A stretch of 64,000 nucleotides of DNA, from the NCBI GenBank assembly GCA_029265815.1, contig JAJUGU010000010.1, positions 1 to 64,000 of the forward strand, written 5' to 3'. The position numbers were made by a program, and so were the translations under genes. This DNA is from Anaerolineaceae bacterium (GTDB taxonomy: Bacteria > Chloroflexota > Anaerolineae > Anaerolineales > Anaerolineaceae). Below the pieces are notes generated by a model. That model had not been told where the DNA came from. It made no database searches and was given only the letters and a program-made list of their open reading frames with translations. The first letter of the stretch is position 1; every line of letters begins with the position of its first letter. Below are positions 8,352 through 15,536 of this stretch, piece after piece.

Positions 8352-8481
8352 TGTGTTAATCCTTCGATGTTAAAATCTAAACGATCTAAAACATCTACCT
8401 GACAGTTAAAGGCCTGATTAAAAAAAGAGATACAGGAATGCAGAATTTGAATATTTAACCCTCAACGATCGGAGTTTATTT

Positions 8482-9531
8482 ATGCGTGAAGTCTGGAATG
8501 ATATCGAGAAATGGCAGCAAGAGGCAAAAACAACAACCCTCGCAACTGTGGTCTATGTGGGGGGGTCTTCTTTACGCCCCGCCGGATCGAAGATGGCAAT
8601 CAGCAGTACCGGTGAAATTTCTGGATCGGTAACTGGCGGTTGCGTTGAAGGTGCAGTATTCGAAGAAGCCAGATCTGTGGTGAAAACTGGAACTCCCCGG
8701 TTGGTTTCTTATGGCGTTTCAAATGAACAGGCCTGGGAAGTAGGCCTTTCCTGTGGTGGATCTGTGAGGATATTCATTGAATCCATGGCCACACCTCCCT
8801 GGAAAACCATTCTGCCCGCTTTGAAAGAAGCAATCGACCATAACCAGGCTGTCGCTCTGGCAACTGTCACATCTGGCACGGGATTGGGTAATAAGATGCT
8901 TCTTCGTAAAGACGGAAGCCAGGTGGGTGACCTTGGAGAACCTTCATTGACCAGTGATGTTGCCAGCCAGATCACCTCAAACTGGGAGGTTAGAGATGCC
9001 CATGAAATTACCTTTCATACAGCATTAGAGACGGCCGCCATTTTTGTTGAATTTATCCTTCCCCGGCCGCGTTTGGTTATTGTTGGTGCATCTCATGTTG
9101 CCATTCCCCTGGTATCGCTGGCCAAGACTCTCGATTATCACACCATCGTCCTCGATGCACGCTCAGCTTTCGCAACCCGCGAGCGGTTCCCACACGCTGA
9201 TGAATTGATCATTGGTTGGCCTGCAGAAGATCTTAAGAAACTTTCTCCAGATGCTTCAACCTGCATTGTTTGCCTGAGTCACGATGATAAACTGGATAAC
9301 CCGGCCTTAATGGAAGCTCTTAAAAGCGATGCACGTTATATCGGAGCGCTGGGTTCGAAAGTGACGCACGCCAAGCGTTTAGATGCGCTAAGGGAAGAAG
9401 GCGCTTCTGAAGAACAACTTAAGCGTATTCACGCACCCGTTGGATTAAAGATCGGAGCCAAACATCCGGCTGAAATTGCACTTTCGATCATGGCAGAGAT
9501 CATCGCCTCGCAGCATGGATATGCAGGATGA
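8482..9531 (+). CDS. XdhC/CoxI-family molybdoenzyme accessory protein
   Basis: 349 residues. The N-terminal XdhC domain shows VVYVGGSSLRPAGSKM, GSVTGGCVEG and GLSCGGSVRIFIE; the C-terminal half is an NAD-binding-like Rossmann domain beginning RLVIVGASHVAIPL and ending with IGALGSK and GLKIGAKHPAEIA. In the family, XdhC binds molybdenum cofactor, helps its sulfuration and passes it to molybdenum hydroxylases such as xanthine dehydrogenase. It overlaps the next gene by 4 bases (ATGA), so the two are co-translated. No hydroxylase subunit gene is nearby, so its client enzyme must be elsewhere in the genome. Confidence 0.9.
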   Translation: MREVWNDIEKWQQEAKTTTLATVVYVGGSSLRPAGSKMAISSTGEISGSVTGGCVEGAVFEEARSVVKTGTPRLVSYGVSNEQAWEVGLSCGGSVRIFIESMATPPWKTILPALKEAIDHNQAVALATVTSGTGLGNKMLLRKDGSQVGDLGEPSLTSDVASQITSNWEVRDAHEITFHTALETAAIFVEFILPRPRLVIVGASHVAIPLVSLAKTLDYHTIVLDARSAFATRERFPHADELIIGWPAEDLKKLSPDASTCIVCLSHDDKLDNPALMEALKSDARYIGALGSKVTHAKRLDALREEGASEEQLKRIHAPVGLKIGAKHPAEIALSIMAEIIASQHGYAG

Positions 9532-10145
9532 ACAACGAAAATCATCCTTCCGGGAAGCAAATCGCTGCGGTCATCCTGGCCGCGGGCGGTTCAAGCCGCA
9601 TGGGTCAACCCAAACTGCTGCTGCCCTGGCAAGGTGAAGCATTGATCCGCTGGCCGGTAAAAATCGCTCTCGCTGCCGGCCTATCACCTGTGATTGTGGT
9701 CACCGGAGCATCGGCAGATGAGGTCGAAGAAGCGCTCAACGGGCTGCCTGTGGAAATCATTCACAACCCTGATTGGGAAAAAGGCCAGAGCACATCCTTG
9801 CGCAGTGGAATGGCCGCGCTACCTGATACTGCTGAAGCCGCAATCTTATTTTTAGGTGATCAACCAAAGCTTCCCGGTGATCTAGTCGAGAAAATGATTG
9901 CTGAATTCCGTGCCCACGCACCTGCCACTCCGATTTTCATCGCTTCCTTCCACGGAAAACGGGGAAACCCGGTCCTCTTTGACCGTTCTGTTTTTCAAGA
10001 TTTACAACGCATAGAAGGAGATACCGGTGGAAGGACGATTTTTAATCAATATCCGGTTCAATATATTCCGGTGGAAAGTGAAGACGTGCTGACCGACATC
10101 GATTCGCCTGAAGATTACCAGAAGTTTATCGAAAGCCACGAGTAG
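9528..10145 (+). CDS. MobA-like nucleotidyltransferase (molybdenum cofactor cytidylyltransferase type)
   Basis: 205 residues with the nucleotidyltransferase opening AAVILAAGGSSRMGQPKLLLP, the nucleotide-binding loop of this family, and LGDQPKLP for the metal-binding Asp. Members next to XdhC are of the MocA type, which attach CMP to molybdopterin to give the MCD form used by xanthine dehydrogenase-family enzymes; MobA (GMP) is an alternative. The translational overlap with xdhC-like gene supports the MocA reading. The C-terminal DIDSPEDY is common in the family. Confidence 0.85.
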   Translation: MNNENHPSGKQIAAVILAAGGSSRMGQPKLLLPWQGEALIRWPVKIALAAGLSPVIVVTGASADEVEEALNGLPVEIIHNPDWEKGQSTSLRSGMAALPDTAEAAILFLGDQPKLPGDLVEKMIAEFRAHAPATPIFIASFHGKRGNPVLFDRSVFQDLQRIEGDTGGRTIFNQYPVQYIPVESEDVLTDIDSPEDYQKFIESHE

Positions 10146-10181
10146 TGCATCATCATTTACACTTTTTCAAAGGAACTCTTC

Positions 10182-10949
10182 ATGCGTGTGATTAAAGAAC
10201 TTATCAATGTATTAGTCCCTGGCCAGATCATATCGATCCAGGTGGGAATGTCGCGCACAGCCGTGCTGGCTGAGACTGCTGAAGGTTTACGCTGTGGTCT
10301 GGCCGCCAGTCTGGCCAATCTCGAATTTGATACGCGCTACAGTCCAAGGGTTGCCAGAGCCGGGCATCTGCTGGAAATGAGCAGAGATGAGATCATCAAT
10401 CTGATCGAATCTCCCAGCCAGACTGAAGCTTCCATCGCACTGGCAGCCATCAATGCTTTTCTTCCCAAAATAAAATTGCCCAAATCAGACTTAAATGCCA
10501 CTGAATACATCAGAGAACATGCAGAAGGAAAAAATATCGCACTGATCGGCCATTTTCCATTTATTGAGGAGATGAAACCCATTGTAAAAAACCTGTGGGT
10601 ACTCGAATTGAACCCACAAGGAGATGATCTACCCGCTGACGCTGCACCGCAGATCATTCCGCAGGCTGATTTTTTGGCCATCACAGCCACAACCCTGATC
10701 AACCAGACCTTTGAGAATTTGATCGCTCTCTGCCGCCAAGAAACAACTGTCATCATGCTTGGACCCACCACACCACTTTCACCAGTCCTGTTTGCCAATG
10801 GGGTGAATATCCTTTCTGGAAGCGAAGTGTTGAATCCTAAGGCAACAATGCTCAGTGTCGCCCAGGGTGCTTCAATGCATCAACTTAAAAAAGATGGTCA
10901 TATCCGCTACGTAACCATAGCCAAGGACGATTTTAAGATACATTCTTAG
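10182..10949 (+). CDS. DUF364/DUF4213 protein (putative metal- or cofactor-binding)
   Basis: 255 residues. The N-terminal part resembles DUF4213 (AVLAETAEGLRCGLAAS) and the C-terminal part is the Rossmann-like DUF364 domain (IALIGHFPFIEEM, then LELNPQGDDLPADAAPQIIPQADFLAITATTLINQTFENL in pieces, then VIMLGPTTPLSP). Literature on a solved homologue suggests heavy-metal chelation, without a proven reaction. Cluster position 36 bases after the MobA-like gene suggests a role with molybdenum cofactor or a related metal centre. A terminator follows, so the three genes form one unit. Confidence 0.7.
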   Translation: MRVIKELINVLVPGQIISIQVGMSRTAVLAETAEGLRCGLAASLANLEFDTRYSPRVARAGHLLEMSRDEIINLIESPSQTEASIALAAINAFLPKIKLPKSDLNATEYIREHAEGKNIALIGHFPFIEEMKPIVKNLWVLELNPQGDDLPADAAPQIIPQADFLAITATTLINQTFENLIALCRQETTVIMLGPTTPLSPVLFANGVNILSGSEVLNPKATMLSVAQGASMHQLKKDGHIRYVTIAKDDFKIHS

Positions 10950-10984
10950 GTACCCCCCTCTTATAAAACAACGCAATGAAAAAC

Positions 10985-11016
10985 TCCGGTGGTTTGAGCC
11001 ACTGGAGAGTTTTTTC
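10985..11016 (+). terminator. Rho-independent terminator of the XdhC cluster
   Basis: CTCCGGTGG (10985-10993) pairs with CCACTGGAG (11000-11008), one G-U pair, six-base loop, followed by AG and six T. Confidence 0.8.
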
Positions 11017-11030
11017 ATCTGATCGAATGA

Positions 11031-11282
11031 TTATTTCTTACCACGGCGGATCAGAACGAGTATCAGAAGCAGGATCACAGCCCCAACAAAGGCTGCAACA
11101 ATATCGCCCAGTATTCCACCACCCAGGTTGATACCGAGCAAACCAAACAACCATCCACCCAGGAAACCACCCAGAATGCCAACGATTAGTTTCCCCAGCA
11201 ATCCCATTCGGATGCCCTTGATTGCCCAATCAGCGAGAAAACCTGCAATAGCCCCAACCAGTATCCAGGCAATAAAATTCAT
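11031..11282 (-). CDS. GlsB/YeaQ/YmgE-family small membrane protein
   Basis: 83 residues, almost wholly hydrophobic with three predicted membrane helices and glycine-rich turns (GAIAGFLADWAIKG, GILGGFLGGWLFG, GGGILGDIVAAFVGA). This matches the transglycosylase-associated YeaQ/YmgE family, small stress-related inner membrane proteins of unknown biochemical role. The charged tail RRGKK ends the last helix on the cytoplasmic side. It stands alone, convergent with the XdhC cluster and sharing the terminator zone. Confidence 0.85.
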   Translation of the reverse strand: MNFIAWILVGAIAGFLADWAIKGIRMGLLGKLIVGILGGFLGGWLFGLLGINLGGGILGDIVAAFVGAVILLLILVLIRRGKK

Positions 11283-11432
11283 TGTGACCTCCTTTTTCTA
11301 CTGAAAATATTTTAGCATTTTTCATCAAATTAATTCAACTCTATGCCAAATTTCAACTTCCACAGTTCAGCAAGCGACGTATGCATTTGTCAGGAGTTTT
11401 ATCCTTGATTTTATGTATTCCGTCCTATTTCT

Positions 11433-11460
11433 TTGAAACCTGCCAAAAATGTGCTATAAG
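11433..11460 (+). promoter_or_regulatory. Promoter of the terC-like gene
   Basis: TTGAAA (11433-11438) and TATAAG (11455-11460), 16-base spacer. It leaves a leader of about 80 bases that contains a stem-loop just before the ribosome binding site. Confidence 0.6.
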
Positions 11461-11498
11461 AAATATGGCACCAATTACCCGTATATGCCTCTGAAGTG

Positions 11499-11530
11499 CA
11501 TCCTGCCGCGGGCTGCAGGATGTCTGTTTT
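11499..11530 (+). promoter_or_regulatory. Leader stem-loop before terC-like gene
   Basis: CATCCTGC and GCAGGATG form an 8-base stem with a GC-rich loop, followed by TCTGTTTT. This has the shape of a weak terminator placed 10 bases before the GGAAGGAG ribosome binding site. TerC-family genes are often under metal riboswitches, but the Mn riboswitch core sequences are not present here. Confidence 0.5.
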
Positions 11531-11546
11531 ATAGGAAGGAGTGAAA

Positions 11547-12416
11547 ATGGATTTCTCGATTATTGCTATTGTTTTACAACTCATTTTTCTGGAAGGGATC
11601 CTTTCCATCGATAATGCTGCCATCCTTGGTGCAATGGTGACGCCCCTTCCCGAACACGATCCCGTTCCCTGGCCAAAAGGCATGCAAAAGTTCGGTCACG
11701 CTGTGAACAAATTACTTGGCCCACAGCGTGGTGCAGCTCTTAGGGTTGGCCTCATCGGTGCTTACCTTGGCCGTGGTTGTATGTTGTTTGCAGCCAGTTA
11801 CATCATCCAAAATCCCTGGTTAAAGCTGGTTGGTGCTGCTTATCTCATTAAACTCGCTGTAGATGACCTCAGCGCACACAGCTATTCGGGTAATGATGAA
11901 GAAGTCGGCAAGCCTCTCAAGCAGCGCTCCTTCTGGTCAACCGTTCTCTCTATTGAATTGATGGACCTGGCATTCAGCCTAGATAATGTTGTAGCCGCCG
12001 TATCACTTTCAGATAAGATCTGGGTGGTTATCCTGGGTGTGTTTATCGGTATTCTGGTGATGCGCTACGCCGCCGGCTTATTCAGTTATGTTGTTGAAAA
12101 AGCGCCCGTTCTCAAAACAGCTGCTTACATCCTCGTTCTAAACATTGGTGTCGAATTACTGCTCGAAGATCTTGCCCATATTGAATTCAGCGACTGGGCA
12201 CGCTTTGGTATTTCTATCGCCACCATCCTGCTCTGCCTGGCTTATGAGCGCTTCAAGTTCATGAAGGTTTTCCGGCCGCTGATCATATGGATCAGTCATG
12301 GATTGGCCATTGTAAATTACGTCCTCAGCTGGGCGCTGGAACCACTCGTTGCGTTGGTCAATCAGCTTAAGAAACTCTTCCCAAAGCGCCAGGAACCCAC
12401 ACCCGCAGGCTCTTGA
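11547..12416 (+). CDS. TerC/DUF475-family integral membrane protein
   Basis: 289 residues from the ATG at 11,547; a GTG at 11,541 lies inside the AGGAG site and is a poor start. Eight or so hydrophobic segments are predicted. The two family signatures with acidic residues in membrane helices are seen: LEGILSIDNAAILGAM and ELMDLAFSLDNVVAAVSL. The paired D-N residues are the likely metal path in TerC/Alx transporters, which export Mn(II) or protect against tellurite. A charged cytoplasmic loop separates the two halves. The gene is monocistronic, with its own promoter, leader hairpin and terminator. Metal specificity is an inference from the family. Confidence 0.85.
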   Translation: MDFSIIAIVLQLIFLEGILSIDNAAILGAMVTPLPEHDPVPWPKGMQKFGHAVNKLLGPQRGAALRVGLIGAYLGRGCMLFAASYIIQNPWLKLVGAAYLIKLAVDDLSAHSYSGNDEEVGKPLKQRSFWSTVLSIELMDLAFSLDNVVAAVSLSDKIWVVILGVFIGILVMRYAAGLFSYVVEKAPVLKTAAYILVLNIGVELLLEDLAHIEFSDWARFGISIATILLCLAYERFKFMKVFRPLIIWISHGLAIVNYVLSWALEPLVALVNQLKKLFPKRQEPTPAGS

Positions 12417-12438
12417 CAAGCATAAATAAAAACAAAAA

Positions 12439-12475
12439 ACACCCCGGCCGGTTAATTTTCGCCGGGGTGTTTTTA
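12439..12475. terminator. Bidirectional terminator
   Basis: ACACCCCGGC (12439-12448) pairs with GCCGGGGTGT (12461-12470), followed by TTTTT; an A-rich stretch before it serves the minus strand. It separates convergent terC-like and GNAT genes. Confidence 0.85.
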
Positions 12476-12495
12476 TTACAACGGGTACACCCAAA

Positions 12496-12933
12496 TTAAA
12501 GGTTCTTTTCCATCCATACCACCTGAGTGGTACCAAAATAATGCGATGGAAGGCCGCTGACCTTGTATCCGGCTTTCTCAAAATATTTAGTGGTATTTAG
12601 CCGTGCAAGGCAGCCAATTTTCTTGTAGCCTTGCGAGCGGGCAACATTTTCGACATGGGTCATCAATTGTTGACCAATACCCTGATGTTGTCGTGAACTA
12701 ATAACCGCAAGGTGTGAAAACCATGCCACATGAGATTCATTTTCAAATAACTTTACACAACCAATAATTTCTCCACTCTGATCGTCAACCGCCATAAAGT
12801 GCTGGGAAATTGGTTCATAGTCATCCTTTTCTGTTCCTCTCGGCTGACCCCAGGGCTCTCGTAAAACCTTGAACCGTAAATCATAGTAAGCTTTGAACTC
12901 TTCGCGAGTTTTTGGGCTCTTGATCTGAATCAT
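12496..12933 (-). CDS. GNAT-family N-acetyltransferase
   Basis: 145 residues. The acetyl-CoA binding motif is seen as QHQGIGQQLMTHVENVA (the Q-x-x-G-x-G/A turn) about residues 82-98, after strands of the type HVAWFSHLAVI. The start MIQIKSPKTREEFKAYYDLRFKVLREPWG is close to ElaA/PhnO-like GNAT proteins. The substrate is unknown. It is preceded by AAGGAGC and a promoter whose -10 lies in a perfect 8-base dyad, so it may be regulated at initiation. Confidence 0.85.
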   Translation of the reverse strand: MIQIKSPKTREEFKAYYDLRFKVLREPWGQPRGTEKDDYEPISQHFMAVDDQSGEIIGCVKLFENESHVAWFSHLAVISSRQHQGIGQQLMTHVENVARSQGYKKIGCLARLNTTKYFEKAGYKVSGLPSHYFGTTQVVWMEKNL

Positions 12934-12968
12934 TTTGACGCTCCTTAATAATGATATCAGGGGATTTC

Positions 12969-13003
12969 AATTAGATTATATATCTAATTAAAACACCTGC
13001 CAA
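12969..13003 (-). promoter_or_regulatory. Promoter with overlapping dyad before the GNAT gene
   Basis: On the minus strand TTGGCA (13003-12998) and TATAAT (12980-12975) with a 17-base spacer. AATTAGAT (12969-12976) and ATCTAATT (12982-12989) form a perfect inverted repeat around the -10, a position suited to a repressor. Confidence 0.5.
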
Positions 13004-13019
13004 TCCTGGCTTGAATGAA

Positions 13020-13532
13020 TTACATTTCAATAACCAAACCGTTTACTTTTTGCACCACCTTGACCGTAGTAGAACCAGCGAGGGCTTTTTCAGTGAAACA
13101 CATCTGACGTGCAAGGCGGATCAGAGTCAAAATCTCATCAGGTTGTTCTTCGGTATCGATCAATATCTCGACCTCAAATCCATCACAGAAACCTTCAGCA
13201 TCTCCTTTAAGCACCGATCCCTGTTCATGAAAATGAGCGGTGACGCGCACGCGTTCGTTACTGATCCTCAGTCTTTTTTTGGCCGCAACCTGCGACACAT
13301 GCGAGATCAGTCAAAGAGCCATGCCACTGACAAAATAAGTCAGCGGTGTGGGAGCGGTTCCCTCTCCTCCAGGCATGTAATTGCCTTCATCGCTGATCAA
13401 CGCATATGACCTACCAGTTTCAGGCTGCCCTGCGATGACCTGTTTGCGCCATTTTTCGATGGAACTGGCTTCAGCAACCACTACGATGTCTCTATAACCG
13501 GCTGCTGGTTTTTCATCAGTTGACGCTACCAT
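13020..13532 (-). CDS. OsmC-family peroxidase/redox protein with in-frame UGA at the catalytic position (probable selenoprotein)
   Basis: Read through the single UGA at 13,313-13,311, this is one open frame of 170 residues with a consensus Shine-Dalgarno AAAGGAGG before the ATG. The N-terminal part (to residue 73) carries GGEGTAPTPLTYFVSGMAL, the helix that in OsmC/Ohr proteins leads into the peroxidatic cysteine; the UGA falls exactly there, at residue 74. The C-terminal part keeps the second, resolving cysteine as Cys145 in RQMCFTEKAL. Both halves are in the same frame with only four sense codons between the UGA and the next possible start (a GTG). A hairpin with GGU in its loop lies 20 bases after the UGA (see SECIS entry). 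OsmC-like proteins with Sec are known from environmental sequence surveys. If Sec is not inserted, this is a pseudogene split by a nonsense codon. It follows the PfkB kinase by 11 bases in the ABC operon. Confidence 0.75.
13260..13311 (-). promoter_or_regulatory. Candidate bacterial SECIS element
   Basis: On the minus strand, starting with the A of the UGA, ACUGAUC (13311-13305) pairs perfectly with GAUCAGU (13266-13260). Inside it CGCA and UGCG form a stem with the loop GGU (13290-13288); a G-C and a U-G pair can extend this stem. The GGU lies 20 bases after the UGA. In Escherichia coli fdhF the SelB-bound hairpin has the similar GCAGGUCUGC apex 18 bases after its UGA. A short stem with G in the first loop positions at this distance is the accepted bacterial SECIS pattern. 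The element sits inside coding sequence, as expected for bacteria. Confidence 0.7.
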
Positions 13533-13543
13533 TATGACCTCCT

Positions 13544-14431
13544 TTACTGAATTCGCTTCGCCTTTTGTTTTTCAAGTATCGTTGCCACCTGCTGGCAGGT
13601 ACCTCGCCACGGCCCTGGCAATTCTTGCTTCAGAGAAGTGATCACGCCAGCCCAATCACATGCCGTTTGAGGGTCCTGTGATAATCGCATCGAACAATAA
13701 GTTGAAAAACAGGTGTCACCACGGCCGGTTCTACCAGCCAGAGACCTGGGATTGAAAGGAGCAAAATAAAACTTACCATCTACATAAGCGGTAATTCCTG
13801 AAGATTGCGTCAGCACGATTTCTGTCGGCCCCAATGTGTGCAATTTTTCTGCTGCAGACTCGATCTCGGTTTCACCGGTGATAAATTCCGCTTCGGCTTT
13901 ATCCACTTTCAGATAGGTAACGTATTTCAGCCCTTCAGCCATTTCAGCCCAAGGTTTGAATTCCAATCCATCTTCCACCGGCACACGCACAAAACCCTGA
14001 ATATCCAATGCAACTGGCGCCCGTTTGGATAGTGCTGCCAGCAACTGTAAATCGACCTCGCCGGCATAAAGCGGAGAAAGCATGATCATGCGTGTCTTAA
14101 AATCCGGAATCTCATCAAGAGTATATTTTCCGCCATAACCAATGGGTTTACAGATGCGGCGTTCCATATCCGCAGATTGATAATAATTGGCAATCCCCGA
14201 CGTTCCATCTGCCGGAGTAGTAAAAATTTCAACGCCTTCCTGACGAAGCTCTTCCAGGCGCGGAAAATCATCTGGATGCAGGCGTGTAATTACAGCGACT
14301 TTTAATCCCAGGCGCCGAATCACCACACTGCCATAGTAAACCCCTCCCCCTGATGCTATCTCCTCTACCCCATCAATGATCAGTTTGTCTTTGGCAAAAT
14401 TGCCGATCATTATAATATCAAATTCATTCAT
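13544..14431 (-). CDS. PfkB-family carbohydrate kinase
   Basis: 295 residues from the ATG at 14,431, four bases after the stop of the ATPase gene; a start at 14,479 would overlap that gene and adds an unlike N-terminus. The protein opens FDIIMIGNFAKDKLIIDG, has the ASGGGVYYGSVVIRRLG substrate loop and the C-terminal GRTGRGDTCFSTY, in which the GRGD turn holds the catalytic Asp. Fold and motifs are of the ribokinase/PfkB family. Its place between an ABC ATPase and the OsmC-like gene suggests that it phosphorylates the transported solute. The substrate is unknown. Confidence 0.8.
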   Translation of the reverse strand: MNEFDIIMIGNFAKDKLIIDGVEEIASGGGVYYGSVVIRRLGLKVAVITRLHPDDFPRLEELRQEGVEIFTTPADGTSGIANYYQSADMERRICKPIGYGGKYTLDEIPDFKTRMIMLSPLYAGEVDLQLLAALSKRAPVALDIQGFVRVPVEDGLEFKPWAEMAEGLKYVTYLKVDKAEAEFITGETEIESAAEKLHTLGPTEIVLTQSSGITAYVDGKFYFAPFNPRSLAGRTGRGDTCFSTYCSMRLSQDPQTACDWAGVITSLKQELPGPWRGTCQQVATILEKQKAKRIQ

Positions 14432-14435
14432 GGTT

Positions 14436-15512
14436 TCATTCAACCGGCAGTGCCTGGATACAGCCTTCGGCAAAACCAACGGTTACCTGCTCACCTTCCG
14501 GGAAGAGGTCCATCACATGCGGGTCGGTCTCAATTCCGGTGATGGTTTGACCCAAAATTTCGACATCATATTCAATGACATCTCCAAGAAATACCGCGCG
14601 TCTGATCGTGCCTTTAAATAACTCGCCTGATTTTTTAATTCGAGTCATTTCCGGCCTGATGATCAATGTCACCTGTGAGTCTGCGACAAATTCACCTTTA
14701 ATATTTTTCAATGTAATGACTTCACCCAGGGCTTTAACGGTCAGATTGCGGTCGTGTTGCTTTTGAACAACCGCGGAAACAAAATTCGCCCTGCCGATAA
14801 AATTCGCAACGAACCGGCTTTTCGGATAGCGATACATCTCAACTGGCGTTCCAATTTGCTCAATCACCCCCTCGTTCATCACAACGATTCTGTCTGAAAG
14901 GGTCATAGCCTCGATCTGATCATGAGTGACATAGACGCTGGTGATGTTTAATTCTTTCTGAATGCGGCGGATCTCGGTGCGCATTTCTTCTCGCAGCTTA
15001 GCATCCAAATTCGAGAGGGGTTCATCCATTAACAACACTTTTGGTTCCATAACCAGAGCACGCGCCAGTGCCACGCGCTGCTGTTGCCCACCCGAAAGCT
15101 GGGTCGGAGCCCGATGTCCGTACCCCTCCAAATGAACAAGCTCAAGCACGCGATTGACCTTTTTTTCAATTTCTGATTTGGGTAGACGTTTGACGTTTAA
15201 ACCATAAGCAATATTTTCAGAAATGTTTAGATGCGGAAAGATCGCATAACTCTGAAATACCATCGACATATCCCGTTTATGCGGAGGAAGGGAATTGATC
15301 TCCTCTCCATCAAGGATGATTTTGCCAGTGGTAGGGAATTCAAATCCGGCGATCATGCGCAGGGTGGTTGTCTTTCCGCAGCCGCTGGGGCCCAGCAAGG
15401 TAACCAGCTCACCCTTCTTAATTTCCAAATTCACGTTTTGAACCGCAGTCACTTCACTGACGCCACCACGGGGAGGAAACACTTTCGTAATGTTTTCGAG
15501 GGTAAGGTACAT
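14436..15512 (-). CDS. ABC transporter ATP-binding protein, FbpC/PotA type
   Basis: 358 residues. Walker A is GPSGCGKTT (about 40-48), the Q-loop is VFQSYAIFPH, the signature is LSGGQQQRVALARAL, Walker B is VLLMDEPLSNLD and the switch His is in YVTHDQIEA. The C-terminal part (about 240-358) is a TOBE-like regulatory domain. It is of the iron/polyamine/putrescine import class (FbpC, PotA). It powers the fused permease encoded just upstream (24 bases apart). Confidence 0.92.
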   Translation of the reverse strand: MYLTLENITKVFPPRGGVSEVTAVQNVNLEIKKGELVTLLGPSGCGKTTTLRMIAGFEFPTTGKIILDGEEINSLPPHKRDMSMVFQSYAIFPHLNISENIAYGLNVKRLPKSEIEKKVNRVLELVHLEGYGHRAPTQLSGGQQQRVALARALVMEPKVLLMDEPLSNLDAKLREEMRTEIRRIQKELNITSVYVTHDQIEAMTLSDRIVVMNEGVIEQIGTPVEMYRYPKSRFVANFIGRANFVSAVVQKQHDRNLTVKALGEVITLKNIKGEFVADSQVTLIIRPEMTRIKKSGELFKGTIRRAVFLGDVIEYDVEILGQTITGIETDPHVMDLFPEGEQVTVGFAEGCIQALPVE

Positions 15513-15536
15513 CGTTTTTACCTCATATAAAATGAA

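Noticed and set aside
11283-11546. Mn riboswitch (yybP-ykoY) before the terC-like gene
   Set aside because: The conserved core strings of that riboswitch are not found; only a hairpin is present.
13020-13298. Separate 92-residue gene from a GTG at 13,298
   Set aside because: No SD at that GTG, and the sequence is the C-terminal half of the same OsmC protein in the same frame.
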